DNA from: SG8-30 sp964406445
Lineage (GTDB): Bacteria; Pseudomonadota; Gammaproteobacteria; Steroidobacterales; Steroidobacteraceae
Assembly: GCA_964406445.1 (NCBI GenBank)
Contig: CAYORU010000006.1
Span: 62,001 to 126,000, forward strand
Reading direction: 5' to 3'
Length of the DNA: 64,000 nucleotides
The position numbers and the translations under genes were made by a program. Position 1 is the stretch's first letter; each line of letters starts with the position of its first letter. Of this stretch, positions 20,127-28,032 are shown in pieces. The notes under the pieces were generated by a model, which saw only the letters and a list, made by a program, of their open reading frames with translations, was not told the DNA's origin and searched no databases.

Positions 20127-21194
20127 TCAAGCCACCCGGTCGACCCTCCCCTGTTCCACGTGGAACCTCGCGCCTCCCGACGGGAGGCCGGGCACCTCCG
20201 CGCGGAGCGAGGTCACGATCAATTGAACCGGCAGCGCCCGGACGCAGTCCAGAAGACGCTCGAGGTTGCCGGCATCGAGTTCGGCCGCAGGATCGTCGAG
20301 CAGGAGTGCGGATCGCCCGGGCCGCTCCTGCTCCTGGACCTCGAGCTGCGCCAGGGTCAGGCCCGCCGCAAGGAGCTTCTGCTGGCCCCTGGACACCCGA
20401 TCCTTGGCCCCGTGACCGCCCACGCGAGCGACGATGTCGGCGCGGTGCGGGCCGTGCTGGGTTGCGCGGTACTTCCGGTCGCGCTCGAGGTCCCGCCCCA
20501 GACACTCGGCAAGCGGGGTCTCGTCGGGCCAGCCGCGGTGATAGGCCAAGGCGACCTCCTCGCCAAGCAACGCTTGGCCCACGCGACTCAATGGCGCCTC
20601 CAGGAGTTGCAAGTACCGGCTTCGCTGCTCATCGAGCAGATCGCCCGCGGCACTCAGTTCGACGTCCCAGAGCCGCACGCTGGCGTCGTGCTGGCCGAGC
20701 TTCAGTGCCGCATTCCGTTGCCGGAGGGCCTTGTGGTAGCGCTGCCAGGTGTCGAGGAACGCGTGTTCCACGTGGAACACGCCCCAGTCGAGGAACCTCC
20801 GGCGACGGCCGGGCCCTTCCTCCAGGAGCTTGTGGATCTCCGGGTCGATGACCTGGGGCGGGAAGAACTCCGCCAGTTCCGCCGCCCCTTGCGCCGCTCG
20901 TCCAGCCACGCGGGCTTCCGAACCGCTGCGGGCGCCACGGACCCCCAGCGTCACCAGGCCGTTGTCCACCCGCACGCGGCCAGCGACGACGAACTCGCGC
21001 TGGCCCTGCCGGATCAACGCCTCCAAGCGCCGGCTGCGAAAGGAACGTCCCCGGCCCAGAAAGAACAATGCCTCGAGCAAGCTGGTCTTGCCCGAGGCAT
21101 TGGCGCCGACGAAGAAATTGAAGTGCGGATCGAGCTCCAGCTCCGCCCGCTCGAAGCAGCGGAACTGCTCGATTCGCGCCCAGGCTAGCGCCAT
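20127..21194 (-). CDS. recF: DNA replication and repair protein RecF
   Basis: This 355-residue SMC-like ATPase loads RecA at gaps together with RecOR. Walker A is GANASGKTSLLEAL (residues ~32-45). RDRRRFLDWGVFHVEHAFLD-like and DPEIHKLLEEGPGRRRRF regions are typical of RecF. The signature motif is SRGQQKLLAAGL, and Walker B is ALLLDDPAAELD. The protein is slightly shorter than E. coli RecF (357). Two of the three parS-like palindromes are inside this gene. It starts 8 bases after the dnaN stop, so it is co-transcribed with dnaN. Confidence 0.96.
   Translation of the reverse strand: MALAWARIEQFRCFERAELELDPHFNFFVGANASGKTSLLEALFFLGRGRSFRSRRLEALIRQGQREFVVAGRVRVDNGLVTLGVRGARSGSEARVAGRAAQGAAELAEFFPPQVIDPEIHKLLEEGPGRRRRFLDWGVFHVEHAFLDTWQRYHKALRQRNAALKLGQHDASVRLWDVELSAAGDLLDEQRSRYLQLLEAPLSRVGQALLGEEVALAYHRGWPDETPLAECLGRDLERDRKYRATQHGPHRADIVARVGGHGAKDRVSRGQQKLLAAGLTLAQLEVQEQERPGRSALLLDDPAAELDAGNLERLLDCVRALPVQLIVTSLRAEVPGLPSGGARFHVEQGRVDRVA
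20152..20167. promoter_or_regulatory. parS-like centromere site 2 (in recF 3' end)
   Basis: TGTTCCACGTGGAACC has a perfect 14-base core (GTTCCACGTGGAAC) with one outer mismatch. It encodes Phe-His-Val-Glu near the RecF C-terminus, 85 bases from site 1. Confidence 0.75.
20761..20782. promoter_or_regulatory. parS-like centromere site 3 (inside recF)
   Basis: A perfect 22-base palindrome with core TGTTCCACGTGGAACA lies in recF, encoding Val-Phe-His-Val-Glu-His. It is the longest of the three palindromes and lies about 690 bases from site 1. Confidence 0.85.
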
Positions 21195-21202
21195 CGCGCT
21201 CC

Positions 21203-22297
21203 TTACAGCCGCATCGGCATCACGACGTACTTGGCGCTCGCGCTGCCTGGCGGGTGAATCAGGCAGCTCGAATTCCCGTCCGTCAGGCCGATCTCGACCT
21301 CGGAGCTGTCCACCGCCGCCAAGGCGTCGAGCAGGTAGTTCACGTTGAAGCCGACTTCCAGATCCTCGCCGGCGTAGGTCACTTCCAGTTCCTCGACTGC
21401 CTCTTCCTGTTCGGGGTTATGCGCCTGGATGGTCAGGACGCCCGAGCGAAGCGTGAGACGGATGCCCCGGTACTTCTCGTTGGAAAGGATGGCCGCGCGC
21501 TGCAGGGAGGCCCGGAGCGCATCGCGATCCGCGACCACAACGCGTGGCGGCTTGGCCGGGATCACCCGCGAGTACTCGGGGAATCGGCCGTCGATCAGCT
21601 TGGAGGTGAAGCGAATGTCGCCGATCTGGGCCCGGATGTGATTGGTGCCGATCGTCAGCTTCACGGAGCCTTCGCCACTCAGCAGCCGCTGCAGTTCGAG
21701 GACGCCCTTGCGCGGGATGATGATCTGCTGGCCACGACCGCCCAGACCCAGCTCCATCTCGCACAAAGCCAGACGATGGCCGTCAGTCGCGACAGTTCGC
21801 AGCATTTTCGCGTCAGATTCCAGCAACATCCCGTTCAGGTAATACCGGACGTCCTGCTGAGCCATCGAGAAATGGGTCTTGTCGAGCAACCGCTTGAGAT
21901 CCGCCTGCGCGACCTCGACCGCCTGCTGCTCGTTGATCTCATCCACCACCGGGAACTCGGCCGCAGGCAGCGTGGTGAGCGTGAACCGGCTCTTCCCCGC
22001 GCGGATCGTCGCCCGCTCCCCCTCCAGGGCTACGTTCAGCGACGCCTTCTCCGGCAGCGACCGGCAGATGTCGAGCAGCTTCCGGCCCGGCACCGTGACC
22101 GCGCCCTCGCCGCCTGATGCGATGACCGCCTGCGAGACCAGCTCGACCTCGAGATCGGTCGCGGTCAGGGACACCCTGCCGTCCTTCACCGCCACCAGCA
22201 CGTTGGCGAGGATCGGCATCGTCTGCCGGCGCTCGACGACGCCGATGGATGCCTGCAGGGCCGCCAGCAGCGGCTCCCGTTCGACGATGAATTTCAT
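21203..22297 (-). CDS. dnaN: DNA polymerase III beta subunit (sliding clamp)
   Basis: This 364-residue protein consists of three repeated clamp domains of about 120 residues that form the dimeric ring holding DNA polymerase III on DNA. Family features include MKFIVEREPLLAALQASIGVVERRQTMPILANVL at the start, the DGRFPEYSRVIP region in the middle domain and the C-terminal VMPMRL, where clamp-binding partners dock. The ATG at 22297 fits the family start exactly. The gene is downstream of dnaA with a 243-base gap and is followed closely by recF. Confidence 0.98.
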   Translation of the reverse strand: MKFIVEREPLLAALQASIGVVERRQTMPILANVLVAVKDGRVSLTATDLEVELVSQAVIASGGEGAVTVPGRKLLDICRSLPEKASLNVALEGERATIRAGKSRFTLTTLPAAEFPVVDEINEQQAVEVAQADLKRLLDKTHFSMAQQDVRYYLNGMLLESDAKMLRTVATDGHRLALCEMELGLGGRGQQIIIPRKGVLELQRLLSGEGSVKLTIGTNHIRAQIGDIRFTSKLIDGRFPEYSRVIPAKPPRVVVADRDALRASLQRAAILSNEKYRGIRLTLRSGVLTIQAHNPEQEEAVEELEVTYAGEDLEVGFNVNYLLDALAAVDSSEVEIGLTDGNSSCLIHPPGSASAKYVVMPMRL

Positions 22298-22540
22298 CTG
22301 CGCTCCCGGTTCGTTCTTGTCCGTGGCAATGACAGGATCAGCAAGTCATCTTGAAATACTTAAGATTGTTATAGCTGCTATAGAGCGCGGCGTTTTCCGT
22401 GCATAACCGGCGAAAATCCCCGCGCCTCAGCCACTTCGCCGCGGGAGAATGCCGTGGGGCGCCTGCGGCCAGGTTCTGGCCTCCCTGTGCGCGCCCTGTG
22501 GACGGAAAACCATCCAGCGCCGAATCACACATTATCCACA
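22298..22540. other. dnaA-dnaN intergenic region, candidate oriC
   Basis: It holds an AT-rich segment (22350-22384, with TACTTAAGATTGTTATAGC) and three DnaA-box-like sites: TTATCCACA (22532-22540), TGTGGACGG (22497-22505) and CGTGCATAA (22398-22406, TTATGCACG on the other strand). Origins lie in this gap in Xanthomonadales and many other bacteria. dnaN promoter elements may also be here, but I cannot single one out. Confidence 0.5.
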
Positions 22541-23878
22541 TCAACCCGTGAGGATTCTCAACAGGTTGAGGTAATCCTCCTGGGTTCGCTGCTCGCTTTC
22601 CCGCAGCTCCCGCACGCGGGTGCAGGCATGCAGGACGGTCGTGTGGTCGCGGCCGCCGAAGGCGTCGCCGATCTCCGGCAGGCTGTGGTTGGTCAGCTCG
22701 CGCGCGAGCGCCATCGCCACCTGCCGGGGCCTCGCGATGGACCGGCTGCGGCGCTTCGACAGCAGGTCCGCGACGCGGAGCTTGAAGTACTCGGCCACGG
22801 TCTTCTGGATGTTCTCGATCGTGACCAGGCGCTCCTGCAGCGTCAGCAGGTCCTTGAGCGCCTCCTTGGCGAAATCCAGCGTGATCGGCCGGCCGGTGAA
22901 GCGGGAATTAGCGATCACGCGGCGCAACGCGCCCTCCAGCTCGCGCACGTTGGAGCGGATGCGCTTGGCGATCAGGAAGGCCACTTCCTCCGGAAGCTCC
23001 ACGGCCGCGGCCTGCGCCTTCGACATCAGGATCGCGACGCAGGTCTCGAGCTCGGGCGGCTCGATCGCGACGGTCAGTCCCCAGCCGAAGCGCGACTTCA
23101 GCCGCTCCTCGAGGCCGGTGACCTCCTTCGGGTAGCGGTCGCAGGTCAGGATCACCTGCCGTTCGCCCTCGACCAGCGCGTTGAAGGTGTGGAAGAACTC
23201 CTCCTGCGAGCGGTCCTTGCCGGCGAAGAACTGGATGTCGTCGATCAGCAGCGCGTCGAGCGTGCGATAGGCCTGCTTGAACTCCGCGATGGTGTTGTGC
23301 TGCAGCGCGCGCACCATGTCGCCGACGAATCGCTCGCTATGCACGTAGGCGATGCGCGCCTGCGGATTGCGCTCGCGGATCAGGTTGCCCACCGCGTGCA
23401 TCAGGTGCGTCTTGCCGAGGCCGACGCCGCCGTAGATGAACAGCGGGTTGTAGGCCGTGCCGGGGTTCTCCGCGACCTGGGCCGCCGCCGCGCGGGCGAG
23501 CTGGTTGCTCTTGCCCTCGACGAAGGTCGTGAAGGTGAACTCCGGGTTGACCCGCCCGCCGAGCGGCGTGGGTGGCGCGCGCCCCGCCGGCGCGGCTGCC
23601 GGCTGCGCGGCGGCCTGGGAAGATCCTGCCGGCGGCCGCGACCCGACTTCCAGAAGGACCTGCCGGCCTGCGCCGTTCGCCGCGTCGCGGGCGAGCTCGA
23701 CGATGCGGCCGTAGAGGTTCTGCTGGATCCAGTCGACGACGAAGCGGTTCGGCGCATACAGGCGCAGCACGCCGTCGGCCTCGACCGCCTGCAGCGGGCG
23801 TACCCAGGTGTTGAAGTGCTGCTCCGGGACCTCGCGTTCGAGCTGGCTGAGACAGCGATGCCACAAGGACCCTTGCAA
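22541..23878 (-). CDS. dnaA: Chromosomal replication initiator DnaA
   Basis: This 445-residue AAA+ initiator melts the origin. Domain I is at the N-terminus (LWHRCLSQLEREVPEQHFNTW), followed by a variable Ala/Pro-rich domain II. Domain III has Walker A GGVGLGKTH and Walker B LLIDDIQFF, and the domain IV DNA-binding helix-turn-helix carries GGRDHTTVLHACTRV. The start is TTG at 23878, preceded by AGGGGA nine bases upstream; no ATG gives the complete domain I. It is divergent from rpmH, with one perfect DnaA box in between that could allow autoregulation. Confidence 0.98.
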   Translation of the reverse strand: MQGSLWHRCLSQLEREVPEQHFNTWVRPLQAVEADGVLRLYAPNRFVVDWIQQNLYGRIVELARDAANGAGRQVLLEVGSRPPAGSSQAAAQPAAAPAGRAPPTPLGGRVNPEFTFTTFVEGKSNQLARAAAAQVAENPGTAYNPLFIYGGVGLGKTHLMHAVGNLIRERNPQARIAYVHSERFVGDMVRALQHNTIAEFKQAYRTLDALLIDDIQFFAGKDRSQEEFFHTFNALVEGERQVILTCDRYPKEVTGLEERLKSRFGWGLTVAIEPPELETCVAILMSKAQAAAVELPEEVAFLIAKRIRSNVRELEGALRRVIANSRFTGRPITLDFAKEALKDLLTLQERLVTIENIQKTVAEYFKLRVADLLSKRRSRSIARPRQVAMALARELTNHSLPEIGDAFGGRDHTTVLHACTRVRELRESEQRTQEDYLNLLRILTG

Positions 23879-23953
23879 CGGCGATCCCCTGAGTCGAGCT
23901 GCACGAACGGGAGGGCGGGCAGTCTAGCCTCCGGCGGCCGCCGCGCGCCAGAG

Positions 23954-23962
23954 TTATCCACA
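23954..23962 (+). promoter_or_regulatory. DnaA box upstream of dnaA
   Basis: TTATCCACA is a perfect DnaA box in the 205-base dnaA-rpmH gap, 76 bases upstream of dnaA. It may autoregulate dnaA or be part of the origin. Only one perfect box is seen in this gap. Confidence 0.7.
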
Positions 23963-23995
23963 ACGTGGGCGGCGGCCGGGCCCGCAGCATTCTGG

Positions 23996-24024
23996 TTGAC
24001 TTGCCTCCGCCGGCCTCGTAATCT
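23996..24024 (+). promoter_or_regulatory. Sigma70 promoter of rpmH-rnpA
   Basis: TTGACT and TAATCT are separated by exactly 17 bases, a near-consensus sigma70 promoter. The start would be near 24031, giving a leader of about 53 bases to the rpmH ATG. Confidence 0.8.
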
Positions 24025-24083
24025 TGCCGCCCTTTGCCCGTCCGGGCATGTCTTTGTTTTGATGAAGGTTTGGGGCCGCCGCC

Positions 24084-24230
24084 ATGAAGCGCACGTACCA
24101 GCCGAGCAAGATCAAGCGCAAGCGCACCCACGGGTTCCGCGCCCGCATGGCGACCAAGAAGGGCCGGCTGGTCCTCAAGCGTCGCCGCGCCAAGGGCCGC
24201 AAGCGGCTCACCGTCGGCCTGTCGCGCTGA
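24084..24230 (+). CDS. rpmH: 50S ribosomal protein L34
   Basis: This 48-residue, very basic protein starts MKRTYQPSKIKRKRTHGFRA and contains MATKKGRLVLKRRRAKGRK, the L34 signature. It is part of the large ribosomal subunit. Its TGA overlaps the probable rnpA start (CTGA), and the order rpmH-rnpA-yidD-yidC is the standard one. Confidence 0.98.
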   Translation: MKRTYQPSKIKRKRTHGFRARMATKKGRLVLKRRRAKGRKRLTVGLSR

Positions 24231-24592
24231 CCGGCAGGGCGGCCACGACCCGCCTCGCCTTCAAGTCAACGCACAAGCTGCGCGCGGCCGCGGACTTCGA
24301 CCGCGTGCGCGCCGGCGGGCGGCGCTTCGGCAATGCGCTCTTCAGCGTCCAGTCCCTTCCCAACGACCTCGGGCATGCGCGGCTCGGCATGGCCGTGTCG
24401 CTGCGAACCGCCGGCACGGCCGTACGACGCAACCGGATCCGCCGATGCGTGCGAGAATCCTTCCGGCTCCAGCAGCACCTCCTGCCTCCGGCCGACCTGT
24501 TCGTGAGCGCGCGCAGCGCCGCTCGCGAAGCCACGGGCCCGGAGATGCTCGCGAGCCTCGAGCGTCTGTGGCGGCAACTCCGCGAACCATGA
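24227..24592 (+). CDS. rnpA: Ribonuclease P protein component (non-canonical start)
   Basis: This basic protein aids the RNase P ribozyme in tRNA 5' maturation. The core reads FKSTHKLRAAADFDRVRAGG, then the RNR motif AVRRNRIRRCVRESFR, then LPPADLFVSARSAA. There is no ATG, GTG or TTG in frame between rpmH and the conserved N-terminus. The CTG at 24227 overlaps the rpmH stop (CTGA) and gives 121 residues, the normal length, so I take it as the start with translational coupling to rpmH. The frame is also open through all of rpmH to an ATG at 24062, which would add 55 residues. The end overlaps yidD by four bases. Confidence 0.88.
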   Translation: MTGRAATTRLAFKSTHKLRAAADFDRVRAGGRRFGNALFSVQSLPNDLGHARLGMAVSLRTAGTAVRRNRIRRCVRESFRLQQHLLPPADLFVSARSAAREATGPEMLASLERLWRQLREP

Positions 24593-24819
24593 AGCACGTC
24601 CTGCGAGCCCTGATCCAGTTCTACCGTTGGTTCGTGAGCCCGCTGCTGGGCCCGAACTGCCGTTTCCACCCGACCTGTTCCGCCTACGCCCTCGAGGCGA
24701 TCGACCACCACGGCGCCGTGAAAGGCGGCTGGCTCGGCCTGCGCCGGATCTGCCGCTGCCATCCGTGGAACCCCGGCGGTTACGACCCGGTGCCGCGCGA
24801 GGGAGCCCTGCAACGATGA
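24589..24819 (+). CDS. yidD: Membrane protein insertion efficiency factor YidD
   Basis: This 76-residue protein of the YidD (DUF37) family carries the conserved FYRWFVSPLLGPNCRFHPTC and GLRRICRCHPWNPGGYDPVP with its Cys pattern. It is a membrane-peripheral protein thought to assist YidC-dependent insertion. It overlaps rnpA and yidC by four bases on each side (ATGA both times), so all three are translationally coupled. Confidence 0.95.
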   Translation: MKHVLRALIQFYRWFVSPLLGPNCRFHPTCSAYALEAIDHHGAVKGGWLGLRRICRCHPWNPGGYDPVPREGALQR

Positions 24820-26513
24820 ACAACGTCCGCCTGCTGCTGTGGTTCGGCCTCCTGTTCGTCGCCTGGCTCAACGTCGACGCCTGGATGAAGGACCGCGAGG
24901 CCGAGGCGCGCGCCGTCGCGCCGCAGCCCGCCGCCGCGCCCGCCGCGGGCGGCGCCGTGCCGGCCGCCGGGGGTCTTGCCGACGCGCTGCCCACGGTCGG
25001 CGCGCCGGTCGAGGTGGCCCCGGCCGCGGACGCCGCGGGCGTGCCCACGCCGGCCCTTCCGCAGGCGACCACGCTGCAGGTGCGCACCGACGTCCTCGAC
25101 CTCAGCCTGTCGCTCGAGGGTGGCTCGTTGATCCGCGCCGACCTGCCGGAATATCCCCTCCACAAGGACGATCCCGCCACGCCGGTGCGCCTGTTCGACG
25201 CCACGAGCGCGGACACGCTGTACGTCTACCAGTCCGGCCTCACGACCGGCGATCCCGGCCGCGCCGAGCCCAATCACAAGGCGCTGTTCAGCGCCCCCGC
25301 GCGGGAATTCCGGCTGGCCGAAGGCGCCGACGAGCTGCGGGTGCCGCTGACCTGGACCGACGGCGCCGGGCTCACCGTCACCAAGACCTACGTATTCCGG
25401 CGCGGCAGCTACGTCGTCGACGCCGTCTACGACGTCAACAACGCCAGCGGCGCGCCGGTCGCGCTCGCGCAGTACTCGCAGTTGCTGCGCCACTCGGTCC
25501 CGGTCAAGCGCTCGATGTTCGACGTGGAGAGCTATGCCTTCCGCGGCCCGGCCATGTACGACGGGCAGAGCTACCAGAAGCTCGACATCGAGGACCGGGA
25601 CGACCAGCGCCTCGACCGCAGCATCAGCGGAGGCTGGGCCGCCGCACTGCAGCACCACTTCGTCTCGGCGATCGTCCCGCCTACCGGCGAGGCCTACCAG
25701 TACCAGCTGCGGGTCGACGGCCAGGACTACCTGTTCCGCACCGTCGGGCCGGCCAAGGCGGTGCAGCCCGGCACGCCGGCGGTCTTCACCGAGCGGCTGT
25801 TCGTCGGCCCGAAGCTGCAGTCGCAGCTCGAGCAGGCGGGCCCGCGGCTCGAGCTCACCGCCGACTACGGCAAGCTCACGATCCTCTCCCAGCCGCTGTT
25901 CTGGCTCTTGGACAAGGTCCACGGCGTCGTCGGCAACTGGGGCTGGGCGATCGTGATCGTCACGCTGCTCATCAAGCTGGTGTTCTACAAGCTGTCCGAG
26001 ACCAGCGGGCGCTCGATGGCCAAGATGCGCACGGTGGCGCCGCGGCTCAAGGCGATCCAGGAGCGCTACAAGGACGACCGCGAGGGCCAGGCCCGCGCGA
26101 TGATGGATCTCTACAAGCGCGAGAAGATCAACCCGGTCGCCGGCTGCCTGCCGATGCTGGTGCAGATCCCGTTCTTCCTCGCCTTCTACTGGGTGCTGCT
26201 CGAGAGCGTGGAGATGCGCCAGGCGCCGTTCATGGGCTGGATCCAGGACCTGTCGTCGCGCGACCCGTTCTTCATCCTGCCGCTCCTGATGGGCGTGGCG
26301 ATGTACGGCCAGTTCAAGCTGAACCCCGCGCCGCCGGACCCGGTGCAGGCGAAGGTCTTCGCCTTCATGCCGGTGGTGATGACGGTCATGTTCGCGTGGT
26401 TCCCGGCCGGCCTCGTGCTCTACTGGCTGACCAACACGCTGCTGTCCATCGCGCAGCAGTGGAAGATCAACCGCGTGGTCGAGGCCGAGGCCAGGAAGGA
26501 GCGCACCCAGTAG
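24816..26513 (+). CDS. yidC: Membrane protein insertase YidC
   Basis: This 565-residue insertase (Oxa1/YidC family) has an N-terminal membrane anchor (LLLWFGLLFVAWLNV), an Ala/Pro-rich linker (about 35-85), a large periplasmic beta domain (about 90-345), and the conserved insertase core with five membrane segments starting at WLLDKVHGVVGNWGWAIVIVT. Further conserved parts are KMRTVAPRLKAIQERYKDD, NPVAGCLPMLVQIPFFLAFYW and FPAGLVLYWLTNTLLSIAQQW. It places proteins in the inner membrane alone or with SecYEG. Confidence 0.98.
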   Translation: MNNVRLLLWFGLLFVAWLNVDAWMKDREAEARAVAPQPAAAPAAGGAVPAAGGLADALPTVGAPVEVAPAADAAGVPTPALPQATTLQVRTDVLDLSLSLEGGSLIRADLPEYPLHKDDPATPVRLFDATSADTLYVYQSGLTTGDPGRAEPNHKALFSAPAREFRLAEGADELRVPLTWTDGAGLTVTKTYVFRRGSYVVDAVYDVNNASGAPVALAQYSQLLRHSVPVKRSMFDVESYAFRGPAMYDGQSYQKLDIEDRDDQRLDRSISGGWAAALQHHFVSAIVPPTGEAYQYQLRVDGQDYLFRTVGPAKAVQPGTPAVFTERLFVGPKLQSQLEQAGPRLELTADYGKLTILSQPLFWLLDKVHGVVGNWGWAIVIVTLLIKLVFYKLSETSGRSMAKMRTVAPRLKAIQERYKDDREGQARAMMDLYKREKINPVAGCLPMLVQIPFFLAFYWVLLESVEMRQAPFMGWIQDLSSRDPFFILPLLMGVAMYGQFKLNPAPPDPVQAKVFAFMPVVMTVMFAWFPAGLVLYWLTNTLLSIAQQWKINRVVEAEARKERTQ

Positions 26514-26545
26514 CGCGCCGCGGCGGCCGCGCCGGCCACCGCGCC

Positions 26546-26551
26546 TATACT
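26546..26551 (+). promoter_or_regulatory. Putative -10 box just before mnmE
   Basis: TATACT lies eight bases before the mnmE ATG, so a transcript starting 6-8 bases downstream would begin at or next to the start codon. No Shine-Dalgarno sequence is seen. The -35 region is poor. Confidence 0.4.
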
Positions 26552-26558
26552 TCCGCGC

Positions 26559-27902
26559 ATGAGCGCGACCGACACGATCGCGGCACCGGCGACGCCGCCC
26601 GGGCGCGGCGGCATCGGCATCGTGCGCGTGTCCGGCCCGCGGGCGGCCGCGATCGCCGCCTTGCTGATCGGCCGCCTGCCGCCGCCGCGGCGGGCGACGC
26701 TCGCGGCTTTCCTCGACGCGGCCGGCGAGCCGCTCGACGCCGGCCTCGCGATCTACTTCCCGGGGCCGGCCTCCTTCACGGGCGAGGATGTGCTCGAGCT
26801 GCACGGCCACGGCGGGCCGATGGTGATGGACCTGCTGATGGCGCGCATCGTCGAGCTCGGCGCCCGGCCGGCGCGACCCGGGGAGTTCACCGAACGCGCG
26901 TTCCTCGCGGGAAAGGTGGATCTCGCGCAGGCGGAGGCCGTGGCCGACCTGATCGCGGCGGGCTCGGCGCAGGCGGCGCGCGCGGCGATGCGCTCCCTGC
27001 AGGGCGAATTCTCGCGCGAGGTGGAGCAGCTGGCCGCGGCGGTCATGGAGCTGCGCATCTACGTCGAGGCCGCGATCGACTTTCCCGACGAGGACGTCGA
27101 GTTCCTCGGCTCGCCCGAGGTGGCCGCGCGCCTGGCGGACATCGGGGAGCGCTTCACGCGGATCGCGCGGGCCGCGGACCAGGGGCGCCTGCTGCGCGAC
27201 GGCCTGCACGTGGTGATCGCGGGCAAGCCGAACGCCGGCAAGTCGAGCCTGCTGAACGCGCTCGCCGGCCACGAGGCGGCGATCGTCACGCCGATCCCCG
27301 GCACGACGCGCGACCTGCTGCGCGAGCGCATCGACCTCGACGGCCTGCCGCTGCACGTCGTGGACACGGCGGGCCTGCGCGAGGCACAGGACGTCGTCGA
27401 AGGCGAGGGCGTGCGCCGCGCGCGCGAGGAGCTCGCGCGCGCCGACCTGGTGCTCTACGTCGTGGACGGCACGGTTGCGCTGGAGCCGGAGGCGCTCGGC
27501 GCCGAGCTCGCGTGCCTGCCTGTCGGCGTGCCGGCGCTCGTGGTGTGGAACAAGGCCGATCTGAATCGGGGACTGTCGCCGCAGGGGACTGTGCCGTCGG
27601 TGGTCATATCCGCCAGGACCGGCCTCGGCCTCGACGCGCTGCGCGCCCGGCTCAAGGAGCGCGCCGGCTACGAGCAGGGCGGCGCAGGAAGCTTCTCCGC
27701 ACGCGCCCGCCACGTCGAGGCGCTCGGCCGCGCCCGCGGCCACTTCGACCGGGCGCAGGACCTGCTGCTCGCGAGGCGGGCGTTCGAGCTGGTCGCCGAG
27801 GAACTGCGCCTCGGCCAGGACGCCCTCGGCGACATCACGGGCCGCGTGACGAACGACGACCTGCTGGGCGCGATCTTCGGCAGTTTCTGCATCGGGAAGT
27901 GA
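26559..27902 (+). CDS. mnmE: tRNA modification GTPase MnmE
   Basis: This 447-residue GTPase, with MnmG, installs the carboxymethylaminomethyl group on U34 of certain tRNAs. The N-terminal folate-binding domain starts DTIAAPATPPGRGGIGIVRVSG. The G domain has GKPNAGKSSLLNAL, DTAGLR and NKAD. The C-terminus GSFCIGK keeps the essential Cys. The segment after NKAD (LNRGLSPQGTVPS) is encoded by two tandem GGGGACTGT units and looks like a repeat remnant. mnmG lies 20 kb away in this window. A TATACT box overlaps the expected 5' end. Confidence 0.97.
   Translation: MSATDTIAAPATPPGRGGIGIVRVSGPRAAAIAALLIGRLPPPRRATLAAFLDAAGEPLDAGLAIYFPGPASFTGEDVLELHGHGGPMVMDLLMARIVELGARPARPGEFTERAFLAGKVDLAQAEAVADLIAAGSAQAARAAMRSLQGEFSREVEQLAAAVMELRIYVEAAIDFPDEDVEFLGSPEVAARLADIGERFTRIARAADQGRLLRDGLHVVIAGKPNAGKSSLLNALAGHEAAIVTPIPGTTRDLLRERIDLDGLPLHVVDTAGLREAQDVVEGEGVRRAREELARADLVLYVVDGTVALEPEALGAELACLPVGVPALVVWNKADLNRGLSPQGTVPSVVISARTGLGLDALRARLKERAGYEQGGAGSFSARARHVEALGRARGHFDRAQDLLLARRAFELVAEELRLGQDALGDITGRVTNDDLLGAIFGSFCIGK
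27568..27599. repeat. REP-like tandem units within mnmE
   Basis: GGGGACTGTCGCCGCA is followed directly by GGGGACTGTGCCGTCG, two 16-base units sharing the first nine bases. GGGGACTGT resembles the ends of the dispersed palindromes in this window. The units are in frame and fall in a variable G-domain loop. Confidence 0.5.
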
Positions 27903-27928
27903 GCCAGGTCCGCCGATTTCGTGGCGAG

Positions 27929-27957
27929 TACAGCAGAAACTGGCGGTCGGATATGAT
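27929..27957 (+). promoter_or_regulatory. Putative promoter of the vapBC45-like operon
   Basis: TATGAT (27952-27957) with a weak TACAGC 17 bases upstream lies in the 130-base gap after mnmE, about 76 bases before the antitoxin start. The antitoxin carries a helix-turn-helix and could autoregulate here. Confidence 0.35.
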
Positions 27958-28032
27958 CCCGAGGCGCGCAGAATGCGGCCCATGTTGCGCCGTGCTCACC
28001 TGATGCGCCGAGCTTCGACTTTGGGGGCCACC

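Noticed and set aside
24780..27983. Long minus-strand frame opposite yidC and mnmE
   Set aside because: It spans two unrelated, well-supported genes and shows shadow composition.
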